Shown here: piece by piece, positions 15,227 through 23,799 of the stretch
Layout: each line of letters opens with the position of its first letter
Position numbering within the stretch: position 1 is the stretch's first letter
Assembly (NCBI RefSeq): GCF_013280595.1
Contig: NZ_JAAATY010000014.1
Location: 161,440-225,439 of the forward strand
Direction of reading: 5' to 3'
Source: Kibdelosporangium persicum
Lineage (GTDB): Bacteria > Actinomycetota > Actinomycetes > Mycobacteriales > Pseudonocardiaceae
DNA: 64,000 nt
Position numbers and translations under genes: made by a program
Notes under the pieces: model-generated
What the model was told of the DNA's origin: nothing
What the model saw: the letters and a program-made list of their open reading frames with translations, nothing else
The model's database searches: none

Positions 15227-16165
15227 ATGACGAGTACAGAGGACTTCACGCGGCTGGCCGATCCGTTCCGGCGGGAACTGCTGGTGCACTGCTACCGGAT
15301 GCTCGGTTCGGTGCACGACGCCGAAGACACCGTTCAGGAGACGTTCCTGCAGGCCTGGCGGGCGTTCGACGGTTTCGAGGGGCGATCGTCGCTGCGCACG
15401 TGGCTTTACAGGATCGCCACCAGGGCGTGCCTGAAGGCGTTGGAGAAGGGCAAACGCCGCCCGTTGCCGCACGGACTGGGCACGGCGCCGGGCGATCCCG
15501 GCGAGCCGTTGGCCGGGCCACGCCGGGAGATGCTCTGGCTGGAACCGTTCCCGACGCCGGCGGAGACCGTGGACGCGCGGCAGACGACCCGGCTGGCGTT
15601 GATCGCGGCCTTGCAGCACCTGCCGCCGCGCCAGCGGGCCGTGCTGATCTTGCGGGACGTGCTGATGTGGCATGCCCACGAAGTGGCTGAACTGCTGGAC
15701 ATCACCGTGGCCGCGACGAACAGCCTGTTGCAGCGGGCGCGGGCACACGTCGGCGATCTGTCGCAGGACGATGTGCTGGAACCGGCGGACCCGGGCGCGA
15801 TCGCCACGGTCGAGCGGTTGGTGCGGGCTTTCGAGAACGCCGACAATGCCGCGCTTATGCGATTGCTCACCGATGACGCGGTCTGGGAGATGCCGCCCAT
15901 TCCGTCGTGGTTCACCGGTCGTGCGGCGATTGGGCGATTTCTGGCCAATCTCGGCTGGTGTACCGCTCCGGACAATGTCAAATTCGCTCGGATCAGGGCC
16001 AACGACCAACCTGCGCTCGCCTGGTGGCTCAGGGACTATGAAGGCGGCCTCTACCACGCACATTGCATCGAAGTGCTGACCGTGACGGCCGATGGCGTCA
16101 AGCATGCGACCTCGTTCATGAATCCGGAACTCTTCCCGTTTTTCGGTCTCCCGATGCACAAATAG
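15227..16165 (+). CDS. ECF sigma factor, SigX5/TIGR02960-like, with SnoaL-like C-terminus
   Basis: 312 residues: sigma region 2 ('HCYRMLGSVHDAEDTVQETFLQAWRAFDGFEGRSSLRTWLYRIATRACLKAL'), region 4 ('LQHLPPRQRAVLILRDVLMWHAHEVAELLDITVAATNSLLQRAR') and a C-terminal SnoaL-like domain with 'WEMPPIPSWFTGRAAIGRFLAN'. It is a close paralogue of the sigma factor at 37516, sharing long identical stretches in regions 2 and 4. No anti-sigma gene lies beside it. The ATG at 15227 has GGAGGGAG 7-12 nt upstream. Family knowledge suggests autoregulation through the C-terminal domain. The target genes are unknown. Confidence 0.9.
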   Translation: MTSTEDFTRLADPFRRELLVHCYRMLGSVHDAEDTVQETFLQAWRAFDGFEGRSSLRTWLYRIATRACLKALEKGKRRPLPHGLGTAPGDPGEPLAGPRREMLWLEPFPTPAETVDARQTTRLALIAALQHLPPRQRAVLILRDVLMWHAHEVAELLDITVAATNSLLQRARAHVGDLSQDDVLEPADPGAIATVERLVRAFENADNAALMRLLTDDAVWEMPPIPSWFTGRAAIGRFLANLGWCTAPDNVKFARIRANDQPALAWWLRDYEGGLYHAHCIEVLTVTADGVKHATSFMNPELFPFFGLPMHK

Positions 16166-16256
16166 GACACGTACTTTCGGTGGTTCACTTCGTTATCCCG
16201 GTGGGGCAGAATCCCGGGTCTGAACGCCGAACCGGGGGACGAGAGGGACTGCTGAC

Positions 16257-17828
16257 GTGAAGAGAATCGTGGTGACGGCTGTCATCGCCGGTTTCGCGCT
16301 GTCCGGCGCGACGACGGTGGCGACCGCCGCGCCGGAGCCGCCGGGTTTCCAGCCCAAGCCGATCCCGTGGGGCACGTGCGCGAGTGCGGCGCTGCAGAAG
16401 GCCGGTGCCGAGTGCGGTCTGCTCGAGGTGCCGCTGGACTACGCCGAACCAGGCGGCACGAAGATCAAGATCGCCGTGTCGCGGATCAAGCACAAGGTCG
16501 CCGACGACAAGTTCCAGGGCGTCATGCTGGTCAACCCGGGTGGGCCGGGTGGATCGGGCCTCGGCCTGTCGCGCCTGGGGCAGTTCGTGCCGAACCGGGC
16601 AGGCGAGGCCTACGACTGGATCGGCTTCGACCCGCGCGGCGTCGGGTCGAGCGAGCCGCAGGTCTCCTGCGACGGCGACTACTTCGGCTACAACCGGCCG
16701 CACTACGTGCCGGACGACAACGAGCTCGAGCAGGCGTGGCTCAGGCGGGCCAAGGGTTACGCGGATGCCTGCAAGGCCAAGAACGGCAAGGTGCTCGAGC
16801 ACCTCAAGACGACCGACAACGCCAACGACATGGAGAGCATCCGTAAGGCGCTCGGTCAGGAGCAGATCAACTACTACGGCTTCTCGTACGGCACCTATCT
16901 CGGCCAGGTGTACAGCTCGCTGTACCCGGAGCGGGTGCGCCGGATGGTCTTCGACGGAACGGTGAACCCGAAGCGGGTCTGGTACGACGCGAACATCGAC
17001 CAGGACATCGCGTTCGACCGGAACATCAAGGTCTACTTCGACTGGGTGGCGAAGAACGACGCGACCTACCGGCTCGGCAAGACCGGTGCCGAGGTGGAGA
17101 AGCTCTACTACAGCAAGGTGAACGAGCTGCGGCGGAAGCCGGCCGACGGCATCATCGGCCCGGACGAGTGGACGGACGCGTTCCTGCAGGCGGGCTACTA
17201 CGTCTTCGGCTGGGCGGACATCGCGTCGGCGTTCGCCGCGTACGTCCACAATGGAGACATCAAGCCGATCAAGGATCTGTACGACGCCTCGAACGGCCAG
17301 GGCCCGGGCACGGACAACGGCTACGCCATCTACCTGTCGACGCAGTGCACCGACGTGCAGTGGCCGACGAACTGGACGAAGTGGCGTGTCGACAACTGGA
17401 TCACGCACTTCCGCGCGCCGTTCGAGACGTGGGCCAACGCCTGGTTCAACGCGCCGTGCGTGTTCTGGGGCGCCAAGGCGGGCAAGCCGGTGCGCATCGA
17501 CGGCCGCAAGGTCGCCAGCCTGCTGCTGATCGGCGAGACCCTCGACGCGGCGACGCCGTACGAGGGCAGCCTGGAGGTCCGCAGCCGGTACCCGAACTCG
17601 GCACTGATCGAGGGCGTCGGCGGCACCACGCACTCGGGTTCGCTCAACGGCGTGGAGTGCACGGACAACGCCATCGCCGACTACCTGGCGACGGGCAAAC
17701 TGCCTGAGCGCAAGCCAGGCCGCCGGTCGGACATGCAGTGCGACCCGGTGCCCGCACCGCAACCCGCTGCGGCAACGGCGAAGTCCGCTGGTGTGACAGG
17801 CGCGAGCCGCATGCTCGTTCGCAACTGA
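16257..17828 (+). CDS. Secreted alpha/beta hydrolase, tripeptidyl-aminopeptidase (SlpD/TAP)-like
   Basis: 523 residues starting with GTG and a signal peptide (MKRIVVTAVIAGFALSG..., cleavage near residue 25). Nucleophile elbow 'GFSYGTYLG' with Ser210; 'VNPGGPGGSG' supplies the oxyanion region. The C-terminal TAP-like region carries 'ETLDAATPY' (Asp) and 'GTTHSGSL' (His). These are the hallmarks of Streptomyces-type secreted tripeptidyl aminopeptidases and proteinases of the S33 group. Likely releases peptides from extracellular proteins; esterase activity is an alternative. It is monocistronic and followed by a perfect terminator hairpin. Confidence 0.9.
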   Translation: MKRIVVTAVIAGFALSGATTVATAAPEPPGFQPKPIPWGTCASAALQKAGAECGLLEVPLDYAEPGGTKIKIAVSRIKHKVADDKFQGVMLVNPGGPGGSGLGLSRLGQFVPNRAGEAYDWIGFDPRGVGSSEPQVSCDGDYFGYNRPHYVPDDNELEQAWLRRAKGYADACKAKNGKVLEHLKTTDNANDMESIRKALGQEQINYYGFSYGTYLGQVYSSLYPERVRRMVFDGTVNPKRVWYDANIDQDIAFDRNIKVYFDWVAKNDATYRLGKTGAEVEKLYYSKVNELRRKPADGIIGPDEWTDAFLQAGYYVFGWADIASAFAAYVHNGDIKPIKDLYDASNGQGPGTDNGYAIYLSTQCTDVQWPTNWTKWRVDNWITHFRAPFETWANAWFNAPCVFWGAKAGKPVRIDGRKVASLLLIGETLDAATPYEGSLEVRSRYPNSALIEGVGGTTHSGSLNGVECTDNAIADYLATGKLPERKPGRRSDMQCDPVPAPQPAAATAKSAGVTGASRMLVRN

Positions 17829-17838
17829 GTCATGTACG

Positions 17839-17868
17839 GAAGGAGGGGGCTCGCACACCCCCTCCTTC
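17839..17868 (+). terminator. Rho-independent-type hairpin
   Basis: GAAGGAGGGGG and CCCCCTCCTTC form a perfect 11-bp stem with the 8-nt loop CTCGCACA, 10 nt after the hydrolase stop codon. Confidence 0.85.
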
Positions 17869-18049
17869 GCGTGTGTTGCCTGTCCGCACGACTTCTCGAG
17901 ACATCTTGCTGGGAAAGACTGCGTCCTCGCCGGACGGGCGGACCACCACCTGGCAACTGCCAGAACTGTCGTACCCCAGCGGTAACGTGGAAATCAGGGG
18001 CTCCCCTGGATGGCGGGGTTTGTCGGGAAGGGGAGGGGTGTTGCCGGAG

Positions 18050-18445
18050 CTAGGCGCGGCGTGCCCGTCGTCCGGCGATCCACGCCACGAACCACGGTAT
18101 GAGGATTCCGAGTGCCGTGATGCCGGTGGAGGCGACGAGAGTCAGTGCGGTGTTCCATGGGTCGATACGTTCGACGACCATCCATCCTGTCCACAGCGCG
18201 TAGGGGAAGTTCGTCGCCATGGCGATGATCGCCCACACTTCCGGCCGGTCCCGTCGGGATCTCGCTTGGCGGTAGGCCACGATCAGCACCGGGATGCAGA
18301 CGATCAACCACACGCTGGCCACGCCGATGCGTTCACTGGAGATCCGTGCGTCGAGGACCCACGCTGTCAACAGTGCCGTCGGCAGTAGTTGAGCTGTGAC
18401 GAACCACGGGTAGTACCGCCGTACCTCGATCTCCCTCTCGCCCAC
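18050..18445 (-). CDS. Four-TM membrane protein of unknown function
   Basis: 131 residues starting with GTG at 18443-18445. Four hydrophobic segments are visible (about 14-32, 42-60, 72-92 and 100-123) with an Arg-rich C-terminus 'GRRARRA' that should be cytoplasmic. No domain is recognised. It resembles other short actinobacterial membrane proteins in size and layout, including the one at 5110-5658. It has its own intergenic space on both sides and no evident operon partner. Confidence 0.65.
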   Translation of the reverse strand: MGEREIEVRRYYPWFVTAQLLPTALLTAWVLDARISSERIGVASVWLIVCIPVLIVAYRQARSRRDRPEVWAIIAMATNFPYALWTGWMVVERIDPWNTALTLVASTGITALGILIPWFVAWIAGRRARRA

Positions 18446-18505
18446 TGAGCCCCCTTCGGCAAAGGTTCCCCGATTATGCCGGGAATCCTTCGCCGTACGG
18501 GCCCT

Positions 18506-18964
18506 TTATCGCAGTGGGAACGGCACGCCGTGCTCCTCTTGGGGCCGGTTGCCGAAGATACGGCGCTCCGACTCGCTGATCCGCAGGTCGTTGATGCTGG
18601 CCTCACGTCGTCGCATCAGGCCTTCCGGGTCGAACTCCCACAGTTCGTTGCCGTACGAGCGGTACCACTGGCCGTCGGCGTCGTGGCATTCGTACTGGAA
18701 GCGCACCGCGATCCGGTTCTCGCGGAACCCCCAGAGCTCCTTGCGCAGCGCGTAGTCCAGTTCGCGTCGCCACTTCCGGGTCAGGAACCCCACGATCTCG
18801 GCTCGGCCGGTGACGAACTGGTCGCGGTTGCGCCAAACGGAGTCCTCGGTGTACGCGAGCGCGACTCGTTCGGGGTCGCGGGTGTTCCACGCGTCTTCGG
18901 CGGCCTGCACCTTGATGCGGGCGGTCTCCTCGTCGAAGGGTGGGAACGGTGGTCGGGGCGCCAC
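18506..18964 (-). CDS. DUF1348 (NTF2-like) protein
   Basis: 152 residues of the DUF1348 branch of the NTF2-like fold: '[40 protein letters not shown]', '[35 protein letters not shown]', ending 'ESERRIFG'. The cone-like fold binds small hydrophobic ligands in other members; no enzymatic role is known for this branch. The GTG at 18964 is chosen because AAAGGA lies 7 nt upstream; the GTG five codons earlier overlaps that site. It is divergent from a TetR gene with two operators between them, so it is the probable regulated target. Confidence 0.88.
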   Translation of the reverse strand: MAPRPPFPPFDEETARIKVQAAEDAWNTRDPERVALAYTEDSVWRNRDQFVTGRAEIVGFLTRKWRRELDYALRKELWGFRENRIAVRFQYECHDADGQWYRSYGNELWEFDPEGLMRRREASINDLRISESERRIFGNRPQEEHGVPFPLR

Positions 18965-19000
18965 GGCTGGTCCTTTCACGGAGTGGAACGAAGCGGTACG

Positions 19001-19042
19001 GAGAACGGGCGTTCTCTGCTAGCGTAGAGAACGCCCGTTCTC
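19001..19042. promoter_or_regulatory. Tandem mirrored TetR operators
   Basis: Two 16-bp sites, GAGAACGGGCGTTCTC (19001-19016) and GAGAACGCCCGTTCTC (19027-19042), separated by 10 bp. Each is a near-palindrome (GAGAACG-NN-CGTTCTC) and each is the exact reverse complement of the other. They lie between the divergent DUF1348 and TetR genes. Confidence 0.85.
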
Positions 19043-19059
19043 TGCGCCAGGGGGATCTT

Positions 19060-19575
19060 GTGCAAGAAACAGCCGTGCTGGACGCCGCCGAGGACCTCTT
19101 CTACGAGCGAGGCATCCAGGCCGTGGGCATGGACCAGATCCGTAGCACGTCCGGCGTCTCGCTGAAACGTCTCTACCAGCTGTTCCCGTCGAAGGAAGCG
19201 CTCGTCGTCGCGTACCTCAAGCGCCGGGACGAGCGGTGGCGCGCCGACCTGCGTGCCTACGTCGACGGGAAGGACGACAAGGTCGGCGCGGTGTTCGAGT
19301 GGCTGCACCAGTGGTTCTCCGAGCCGGGCTTCCGGGGGTGCGCGTTCATCAACTCGTTCGGCGAGCTGAGCGCGACGTCCCCCAAGATCACGGCCGTCGC
19401 CCGGCACCACAAGGACGAGGTGCGCGCGTACCTCCGCGGCCTGCTCCGGGACGATTCCACGGCCGACCAGGTGCTGCTGCTGGTCGAAGGTGCGATCGTC
19501 GTCGCGTCGATCCAGAACGATCCGGCGGCCGCCTGGCGCGCGAAGGCGGCGGCGGAAGTGCTCGTTTCGGGTTAG
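19060..19575 (+). CDS. TetR-family transcriptional regulator
   Basis: 171 residues with a TetR N-terminal helix-turn-helix ('AVLDAAEDLFYERGIQAVGMDQIRSTSGVSLKRLYQLFPSKEALVVAYLKRRDERW') and a TetR_C-type helical domain. Start GTG at 19060 with AGGGGG upstream; the preceding 40 in-frame codons cross the operator and are rejected. The double operator at 19001-19042 implies autorepression and control of the divergent DUF1348 gene. The ligase-like gene at 19585 starts only 9 nt after its stop and may be co-transcribed. Confidence 0.9.
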   Translation: MQETAVLDAAEDLFYERGIQAVGMDQIRSTSGVSLKRLYQLFPSKEALVVAYLKRRDERWRADLRAYVDGKDDKVGAVFEWLHQWFSEPGFRGCAFINSFGELSATSPKITAVARHHKDEVRAYLRGLLRDDSTADQVLLLVEGAIVVASIQNDPAAAWRAKAAAEVLVSG

Positions 19576-19584
19576 GTTCACCGC

Positions 19585-20514
19585 ATGGCGTCCGCGATCG
19601 AACTCGAGGTCGGTGACCGCACCGTGCGGGTCTCCAACCCGGACCGGGTGTACTTCCCGGCCCGCGGTGAGACCAAACTCGACCTGGTCAACTACTACTT
19701 GTCGGTCGGCGACGGCATCGTCCGCGCGCTGCGGGAGCGGCCGTGCATGATGCACCGGTTCCCGTCGGGCGTCTCCGGGGAGAAGGTGCACCAGAAGCGT
19801 GTGCCCAACGGTGCCCCGCCATGGCTGGAGACCGTGCGGATTCACTTCCCGCGGTACAACCGGCACGCCTACGAACTGTGCGTGACCGAGCTGGCCAGTG
19901 TCATTTGGGCGGTGCAGATGTCCACAGTGGAGTTCCATCCGTGGAACTCGCGCCGCGCCGACACCGAGTCGCCGGACGAGTGGCGGATCGACCTCGACCC
20001 GATGCCGGACTGCCCGTTCACCAGGGTCCGCGAGGTCGCCCACGTCGTGCACGAGGTGCTGGACGAACTCGGCATCGCCGGCTACCCGAAGACCTCCGGT
20101 GGCAAGGGCCTGCACGTGTACGTCCGGATCGAACCCCGTTGGGGTTTCCAGGAAGTACGCCGTGCCGCGCTGGCGTTCGCCAAGGAGGTCGAACGGCGCG
20201 CACCCGACGACGTCACGACCACGTGGTGGCGCAAGGATCGCGACCCGGCCATGTTGTTCGTTGATTACAACCAGAACGCGCGAGACCACACGATCGCGAG
20301 CGCGTACTCGGTCCGCGGCAACCCTGAGGCCACAGTGTCCACTCCGATCACGTGGGACGAGATCGACGACGTGGACCCGCGTGACTTCACCATCGCCACC
20401 GTGCCCGAGCGGTTCGCCAAGCTCGGCGATCTGCACGCCACGATCGACGACCGGGCCCATTCGCTGGAGCCGCTGCTGGAGTGGGCCGATCGCGATGGCC
20501 TGAAAGAGGAGTGA
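19585..20514 (+). CDS. Stand-alone LigD-type primase-polymerase domain (NHEJ)
   Basis: 309 residues of the archaeo-eukaryotic primase fold found in the polymerase domain of LigD. Visible catalytic motifs: 'DLDP' (136-139, metal-binding aspartates), 'SGGKGLHVYV' (171-180, His in motif II) and 'LFVDYNQNARDHT' near 225 (third acidic position). It extends or fills ends during non-homologous end joining with NTP preference in known relatives. No ligase, phosphoesterase or Ku gene lies in the window, so it must act with partners encoded elsewhere. It starts 9 nt after the TetR stop, making it a possible member of the TetR transcript. Confidence 0.9.
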   Translation: MASAIELEVGDRTVRVSNPDRVYFPARGETKLDLVNYYLSVGDGIVRALRERPCMMHRFPSGVSGEKVHQKRVPNGAPPWLETVRIHFPRYNRHAYELCVTELASVIWAVQMSTVEFHPWNSRRADTESPDEWRIDLDPMPDCPFTRVREVAHVVHEVLDELGIAGYPKTSGGKGLHVYVRIEPRWGFQEVRRAALAFAKEVERRAPDDVTTTWWRKDRDPAMLFVDYNQNARDHTIASAYSVRGNPEATVSTPITWDEIDDVDPRDFTIATVPERFAKLGDLHATIDDRAHSLEPLLEWADRDGLKEE

Positions 20515-20702
20515 CGCACCGGCTACCGCCCGCACCGGTGGTCCCCGCCACGGTGAAGCACCGGTGAGTGGGAGATGAACGGTTCGGCTGCCCGAAAGTA
20601 CCAACCCGGGTGATCCTGCCCGGACCCTGTAATGCCACGGGGGTCCGATCGCGATTCGGAGGGTAGCTCCCCAGCCGTGCGGGAGAACCCGGAAGGATCT
20701 CG
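20515..20702 (+). other. Leader/promoter region of the amino-sugar operon
   Basis: 188 bp with no gene. It contains a hairpin with arms CGGACCC (20621-20627) and GGGTCCG (20641-20647) and a GGAAGGA ribosome site directly before the ATG at 20703. It must hold the promoter of the six-gene operon. I could not identify a regulator site with confidence. Confidence 0.4.
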
Positions 20703-21722
20703 ATGGTTGGTGTGGCGGTCATCGGAGCGGGCTACTGGGGCCCGAATCTGGTGCGGAACATCCAGGCGACCCCGCAGCTGCACCTCAAAGCGCTGTGTGA
20801 CCTGAACATCACGCGGGCGCGCGAGGTGCTCGGCCGGTACAGCACGGTGCACGCCACCGGCTCGCTCACCGAAACCCTTGCCGATCCGGAGATCCAGGCC
20901 GTGGCCGTGGCGACACCGGCCGCGACGCACCTCGACGTCGCGCTGGCGGCGTTGGAAGCAGGCAAGCACGTGCTGGTGGAGAAGCCGTTGGCCTCGTCGT
21001 ACGAGGACGGCCTCAAGCTGGTCAACGCCGCCGATGAACGCGGTCTCGTCCTCATGCTGGACCACACCTTCTGCTACACCCCGGTGGTGCGACGATTACG
21101 CCGTCTGGTGCACGACGGCGAACTCGGCGACATCCAGTACATCGACTCGGTCCGCATCAACCTGGGTCTCGTGCAGCCCGACATCGACGTACTTTGGGAC
21201 CTCGCGCCGCACGACCTGTCCATCCTGGACTCGGTGCTCCCGCGGGGCGTCACGCCGGTGGCGGTCGCCGCGCACGGCTCGGACCCGATGCACACGGGCA
21301 AGGCCTGTGTCGCGTACATCTCGGTGCAGCTGTCCAACGGCGCGATCGCGCACGCGCACGTGAACTGGTTGTCGCCGACCAAGATCAGGACGATGATCGT
21401 CGGCGGATCCAAGCACACCGCGGTCTGGAACGACCTCGACCCCACGCAGCCGCTCGCGGTGTACAACCGCGGCGTCGACTGGTCGGAGAATCCGGAGGCC
21501 AAGCGGGTTTCCTACCGCATCGGCGACATGGTCGCGCCCGCGTTGCCGACAGGTGAGGCGCTGCGAGGCGTAATGGCTGAGTTCGCCGCGGCGATCATTG
21601 AGAAGCGTGCACCGCTCACCGACGGGCGGTCCGGTCTTCGCGTGCTCGCCCAGCTGGAAGCCGCGTCGGCCAGTTACGCCGCGGGCGGCACGTTCGTGCC
21701 GGTGAATGGAGGAACGTTCTGA
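20703..21722 (+). CDS. Gfo/Idh/MocA-family NAD(P)-dependent sugar dehydrogenase
   Basis: 339 residues: an N-terminal Rossmann fold ('GVAVIGAGYWGPNLVRNI'), the family signature 'GKHVLVEKPLASS' (Glu-Lys-Pro at about 98-100, the catalytic Lys motif), then the mixed beta-sheet domain with 'WDLAPHDLSILD'. In nucleotide-sugar clusters this type oxidises a ring hydroxyl (often C-3) to a ketone for transamination, as WlbA does on UDP-GlcNAc uronate. It is the first of six coupled genes; its TGA overlaps the next ATG by one base (TGATG). The exact sugar nucleotide is not readable from sequence. Confidence 0.88.
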   Translation: MVGVAVIGAGYWGPNLVRNIQATPQLHLKALCDLNITRAREVLGRYSTVHATGSLTETLADPEIQAVAVATPAATHLDVALAALEAGKHVLVEKPLASSYEDGLKLVNAADERGLVLMLDHTFCYTPVVRRLRRLVHDGELGDIQYIDSVRINLGLVQPDIDVLWDLAPHDLSILDSVLPRGVTPVAVAAHGSDPMHTGKACVAYISVQLSNGAIAHAHVNWLSPTKIRTMIVGGSKHTAVWNDLDPTQPLAVYNRGVDWSENPEAKRVSYRIGDMVAPALPTGEALRGVMAEFAAAIIEKRAPLTDGRSGLRVLAQLEAASASYAAGGTFVPVNGGTF

Positions 21723-22684
21723 TGCAGCTGACCGACACCAGGATTCTGGTCACCGGCGGCGCGGGCACGATCGGTTCGCACGTGGTGGACCAGGCGCTGG
21801 ACGCGGGTGCCGGTCAGGTGGTCGTGGTGGACGACCTCAGCCGCGGCACGCTCGCCAACCTGAGGACCGCGCTGGATCGCGCGCCGGACAAGGTCGAACT
21901 GGTCGAAGGCGACATTCGTGACGTAGCCCTGATGCACAAGCTCGCCCAGGGCAAGGACGTCGTGTTCCACCTGGCGGCGTTGCGCATCACGCAGTGCGCG
22001 GCGGAACCGCGGACCGCGCTGGAAGTACTGGTGGACGGCACTTTCAACGTGATCGAGGCCGCGGTCGCCGCCGGTGTGCCGAAGGTCGTCGCGTCGTCGT
22101 CGGCGTCGATCTACGGCCTGGCGGACACGTTCCCCACGACCGAGGACCACCACCCGTACCACAACGACACGTTCTACGGCGCCGCGAAAGCGTTCAACGA
22201 AGGCATGCTGCGCAGTTTCAAGGCCATGCACGACCTTGACTACGTGGCGCTGCGGTACTTCAACGTGTACGGCCCGCGAATGGACGCCTGGGGCAAGTAC
22301 ACCGAGGTGCTGATCCGCTGGATGGAACGGATCGAGGCCGGCCGGCCGCCGCTGGTGCTCGGCGACGGCAAGCAGACCATGGACTTCGTGCACGTCGAGG
22401 ACATCGCACGGGCGAACATCCTTGCGGCGCAGGCGGACGTCACCGACACCGTCTACAACATCGCCACCGGCACCGAGACGTCCTTGCTGGAACTGGCCGA
22501 GGCCCTGCGGAAGGTGATGGGCTCGACCACGGACCTGGAGTTCGGCCCAGCACGATCGGTCAACGCCGTGACCCGCCGCCTGGCCGACATCAGTGCGGCG
22601 GAACGGGATCTGGGCTGGAAGCCGACGATCGGCCTGGAGGACGGCCTGGCGTCGCTGGTGGCCTGGTGGCGGGCGAACCGATGA
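21722..22684 (+). CDS. NAD-dependent sugar-nucleotide epimerase/dehydratase (extended SDR)
   Basis: 320 residues. Glycine motif 'VTGGAGTIGSHV' (about 11-22), catalytic Ser/Thr region 'VASSSASIYG', catalytic 'YGAAK' (Tyr and Lys about 156-160) and 'RYFNVYGPRM'. This is an extended SDR acting on NDP-sugars. It could be a 4-epimerase, a 4,6-dehydratase or a decarboxylase; the motifs do not settle it. Placed second in the six-gene operon, it may set the stereochemistry or create the 4-keto group that one of the two aminotransferases uses. Its stop overlaps the next start by 4 nt. Confidence 0.88.
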   Translation: MQLTDTRILVTGGAGTIGSHVVDQALDAGAGQVVVVDDLSRGTLANLRTALDRAPDKVELVEGDIRDVALMHKLAQGKDVVFHLAALRITQCAAEPRTALEVLVDGTFNVIEAAVAAGVPKVVASSSASIYGLADTFPTTEDHHPYHNDTFYGAAKAFNEGMLRSFKAMHDLDYVALRYFNVYGPRMDAWGKYTEVLIRWMERIEAGRPPLVLGDGKQTMDFVHVEDIARANILAAQADVTDTVYNIATGTETSLLELAEALRKVMGSTTDLEFGPARSVNAVTRRLADISAAERDLGWKPTIGLEDGLASLVAWWRANR

Positions 22685-23799
22685 CCATTCCCGTCATCCG
22701 TCCCTGGCTCGGCGAAGAGGAAGCCGAGGCCGCGGCGGAAGCCGTACGGTCCGGGTGGGTCGCGCAGGGCCCGCGGGTGGCCGAGTTCGAGCAGGCGTTC
22801 GCCGGGTTCGCGGGCGCGGCCGAAGGGGTCGCGGTCTCGTCCTGCACGACCGGTTTGCACTTGGCGCTACACCTTCTGGGTGCCGGGCCGGGCGACGAGG
22901 TCGTAGTGCCGTCGTTCTCGTTCATCGCCACTGCCAATGCGGTTCGATACGTCGGCGCGACACCGGTTTTCGCCGACGTCGACCCGGTGACCGGCAACCT
23001 CACCGCGGGCACCGTCGACGCCGTGCTGACACCCCGGACGGTCGCTGTGATCGGCGTGCACCAAGGTGGTGTGCCGTTCGACGTCGACGCGCTGGAAGCC
23101 TTGTGCTCCAAGAACTCTCTCGCCTTGGTCCACGATTCGGCGTGTGCCGCCGGATCGACGTACCGCGGCAAGCCGGTCAGCGCGGGCGCCGCGTTGGCGG
23201 CGTGGTCGTTCCACCCGCGCAAGCTGCTCACCACCGGTGAAGGCGGCATGCTCACGACGGTCGATACCGGTTGGGCCGCGCGGCTGCGCCGGTTGCGGGA
23301 ACACGGGATGAGCGTTTCGGCCGCGGACCGGCACGCGTCCTCCGGCGTGACACTGGAGTCCTACGACGAGGTCGGCTTCAACTTCCGGATGACCGACATC
23401 CAGGCCGCGATCGGCCTGGTGCAGCTCGGGAAGCTGCCGGACGTGATCGCGCGGCGCCGCGAGCTGGCCGAGCGCTACCACAAACTGCTGGCCGAGATCG
23501 AAGGTCTGCGCTGGGTCACCGATCCGGAGTACGGGACCACGAACTACCAGTCGTTCTGGGTCGTGCTGCCGGATTCGTACCCCGGGACGGTCGTGGACGT
23601 GCTCGAAGGCCTGTCGAAGCGCGGTGTTTCGGCACGGCGCGGGATCATGGCCGCACACCTGGAGCCCGCCTATTCCCGTGTGGACCTTCCGGTGACCGAG
23701 CACCTGACCACGAGATCGGTGATTCTCCCGCTGTTCCACCAGATGACGGAGTCCGAACAGGACACTGTGGTCACCGCGCTCGCCGGGATCGTCCGATGA
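22681..23799 (+). CDS. DegT/DnrJ/EryC1 PLP-dependent sugar aminotransferase (first copy)
   Basis: 372 residues starting at the ATG that overlaps the upstream stop (ATGA). Fold-type I aminotransferase of the DegT family: 'SSCTTGLHLALHLLGAGPGDEVVVPSFSFIATANAV' binds PLP phosphate, 'VHDSACAAGS' carries the pyridine-N Asp, and 'WSFHPRKLLTTGEGGML' holds the Schiff-base Lys. It converts a keto-sugar nucleotide to an amino sugar with Glu or Gln as donor. It is immediately followed by a NeuD/PglD-like acyltransferase, so this pair probably aminates and N-acylates one position, C-4 being my guess from PglE/PglD parallels. Confidence 0.9.
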   Translation: MTIPVIRPWLGEEEAEAAAEAVRSGWVAQGPRVAEFEQAFAGFAGAAEGVAVSSCTTGLHLALHLLGAGPGDEVVVPSFSFIATANAVRYVGATPVFADVDPVTGNLTAGTVDAVLTPRTVAVIGVHQGGVPFDVDALEALCSKNSLALVHDSACAAGSTYRGKPVSAGAALAAWSFHPRKLLTTGEGGMLTTVDTGWAARLRRLREHGMSVSAADRHASSGVTLESYDEVGFNFRMTDIQAAIGLVQLGKLPDVIARRRELAERYHKLLAEIEGLRWVTDPEYGTTNYQSFWVVLPDSYPGTVVDVLEGLSKRGVSARRGIMAAHLEPAYSRVDLPVTEHLTTRSVILPLFHQMTESEQDTVVTALAGIVR

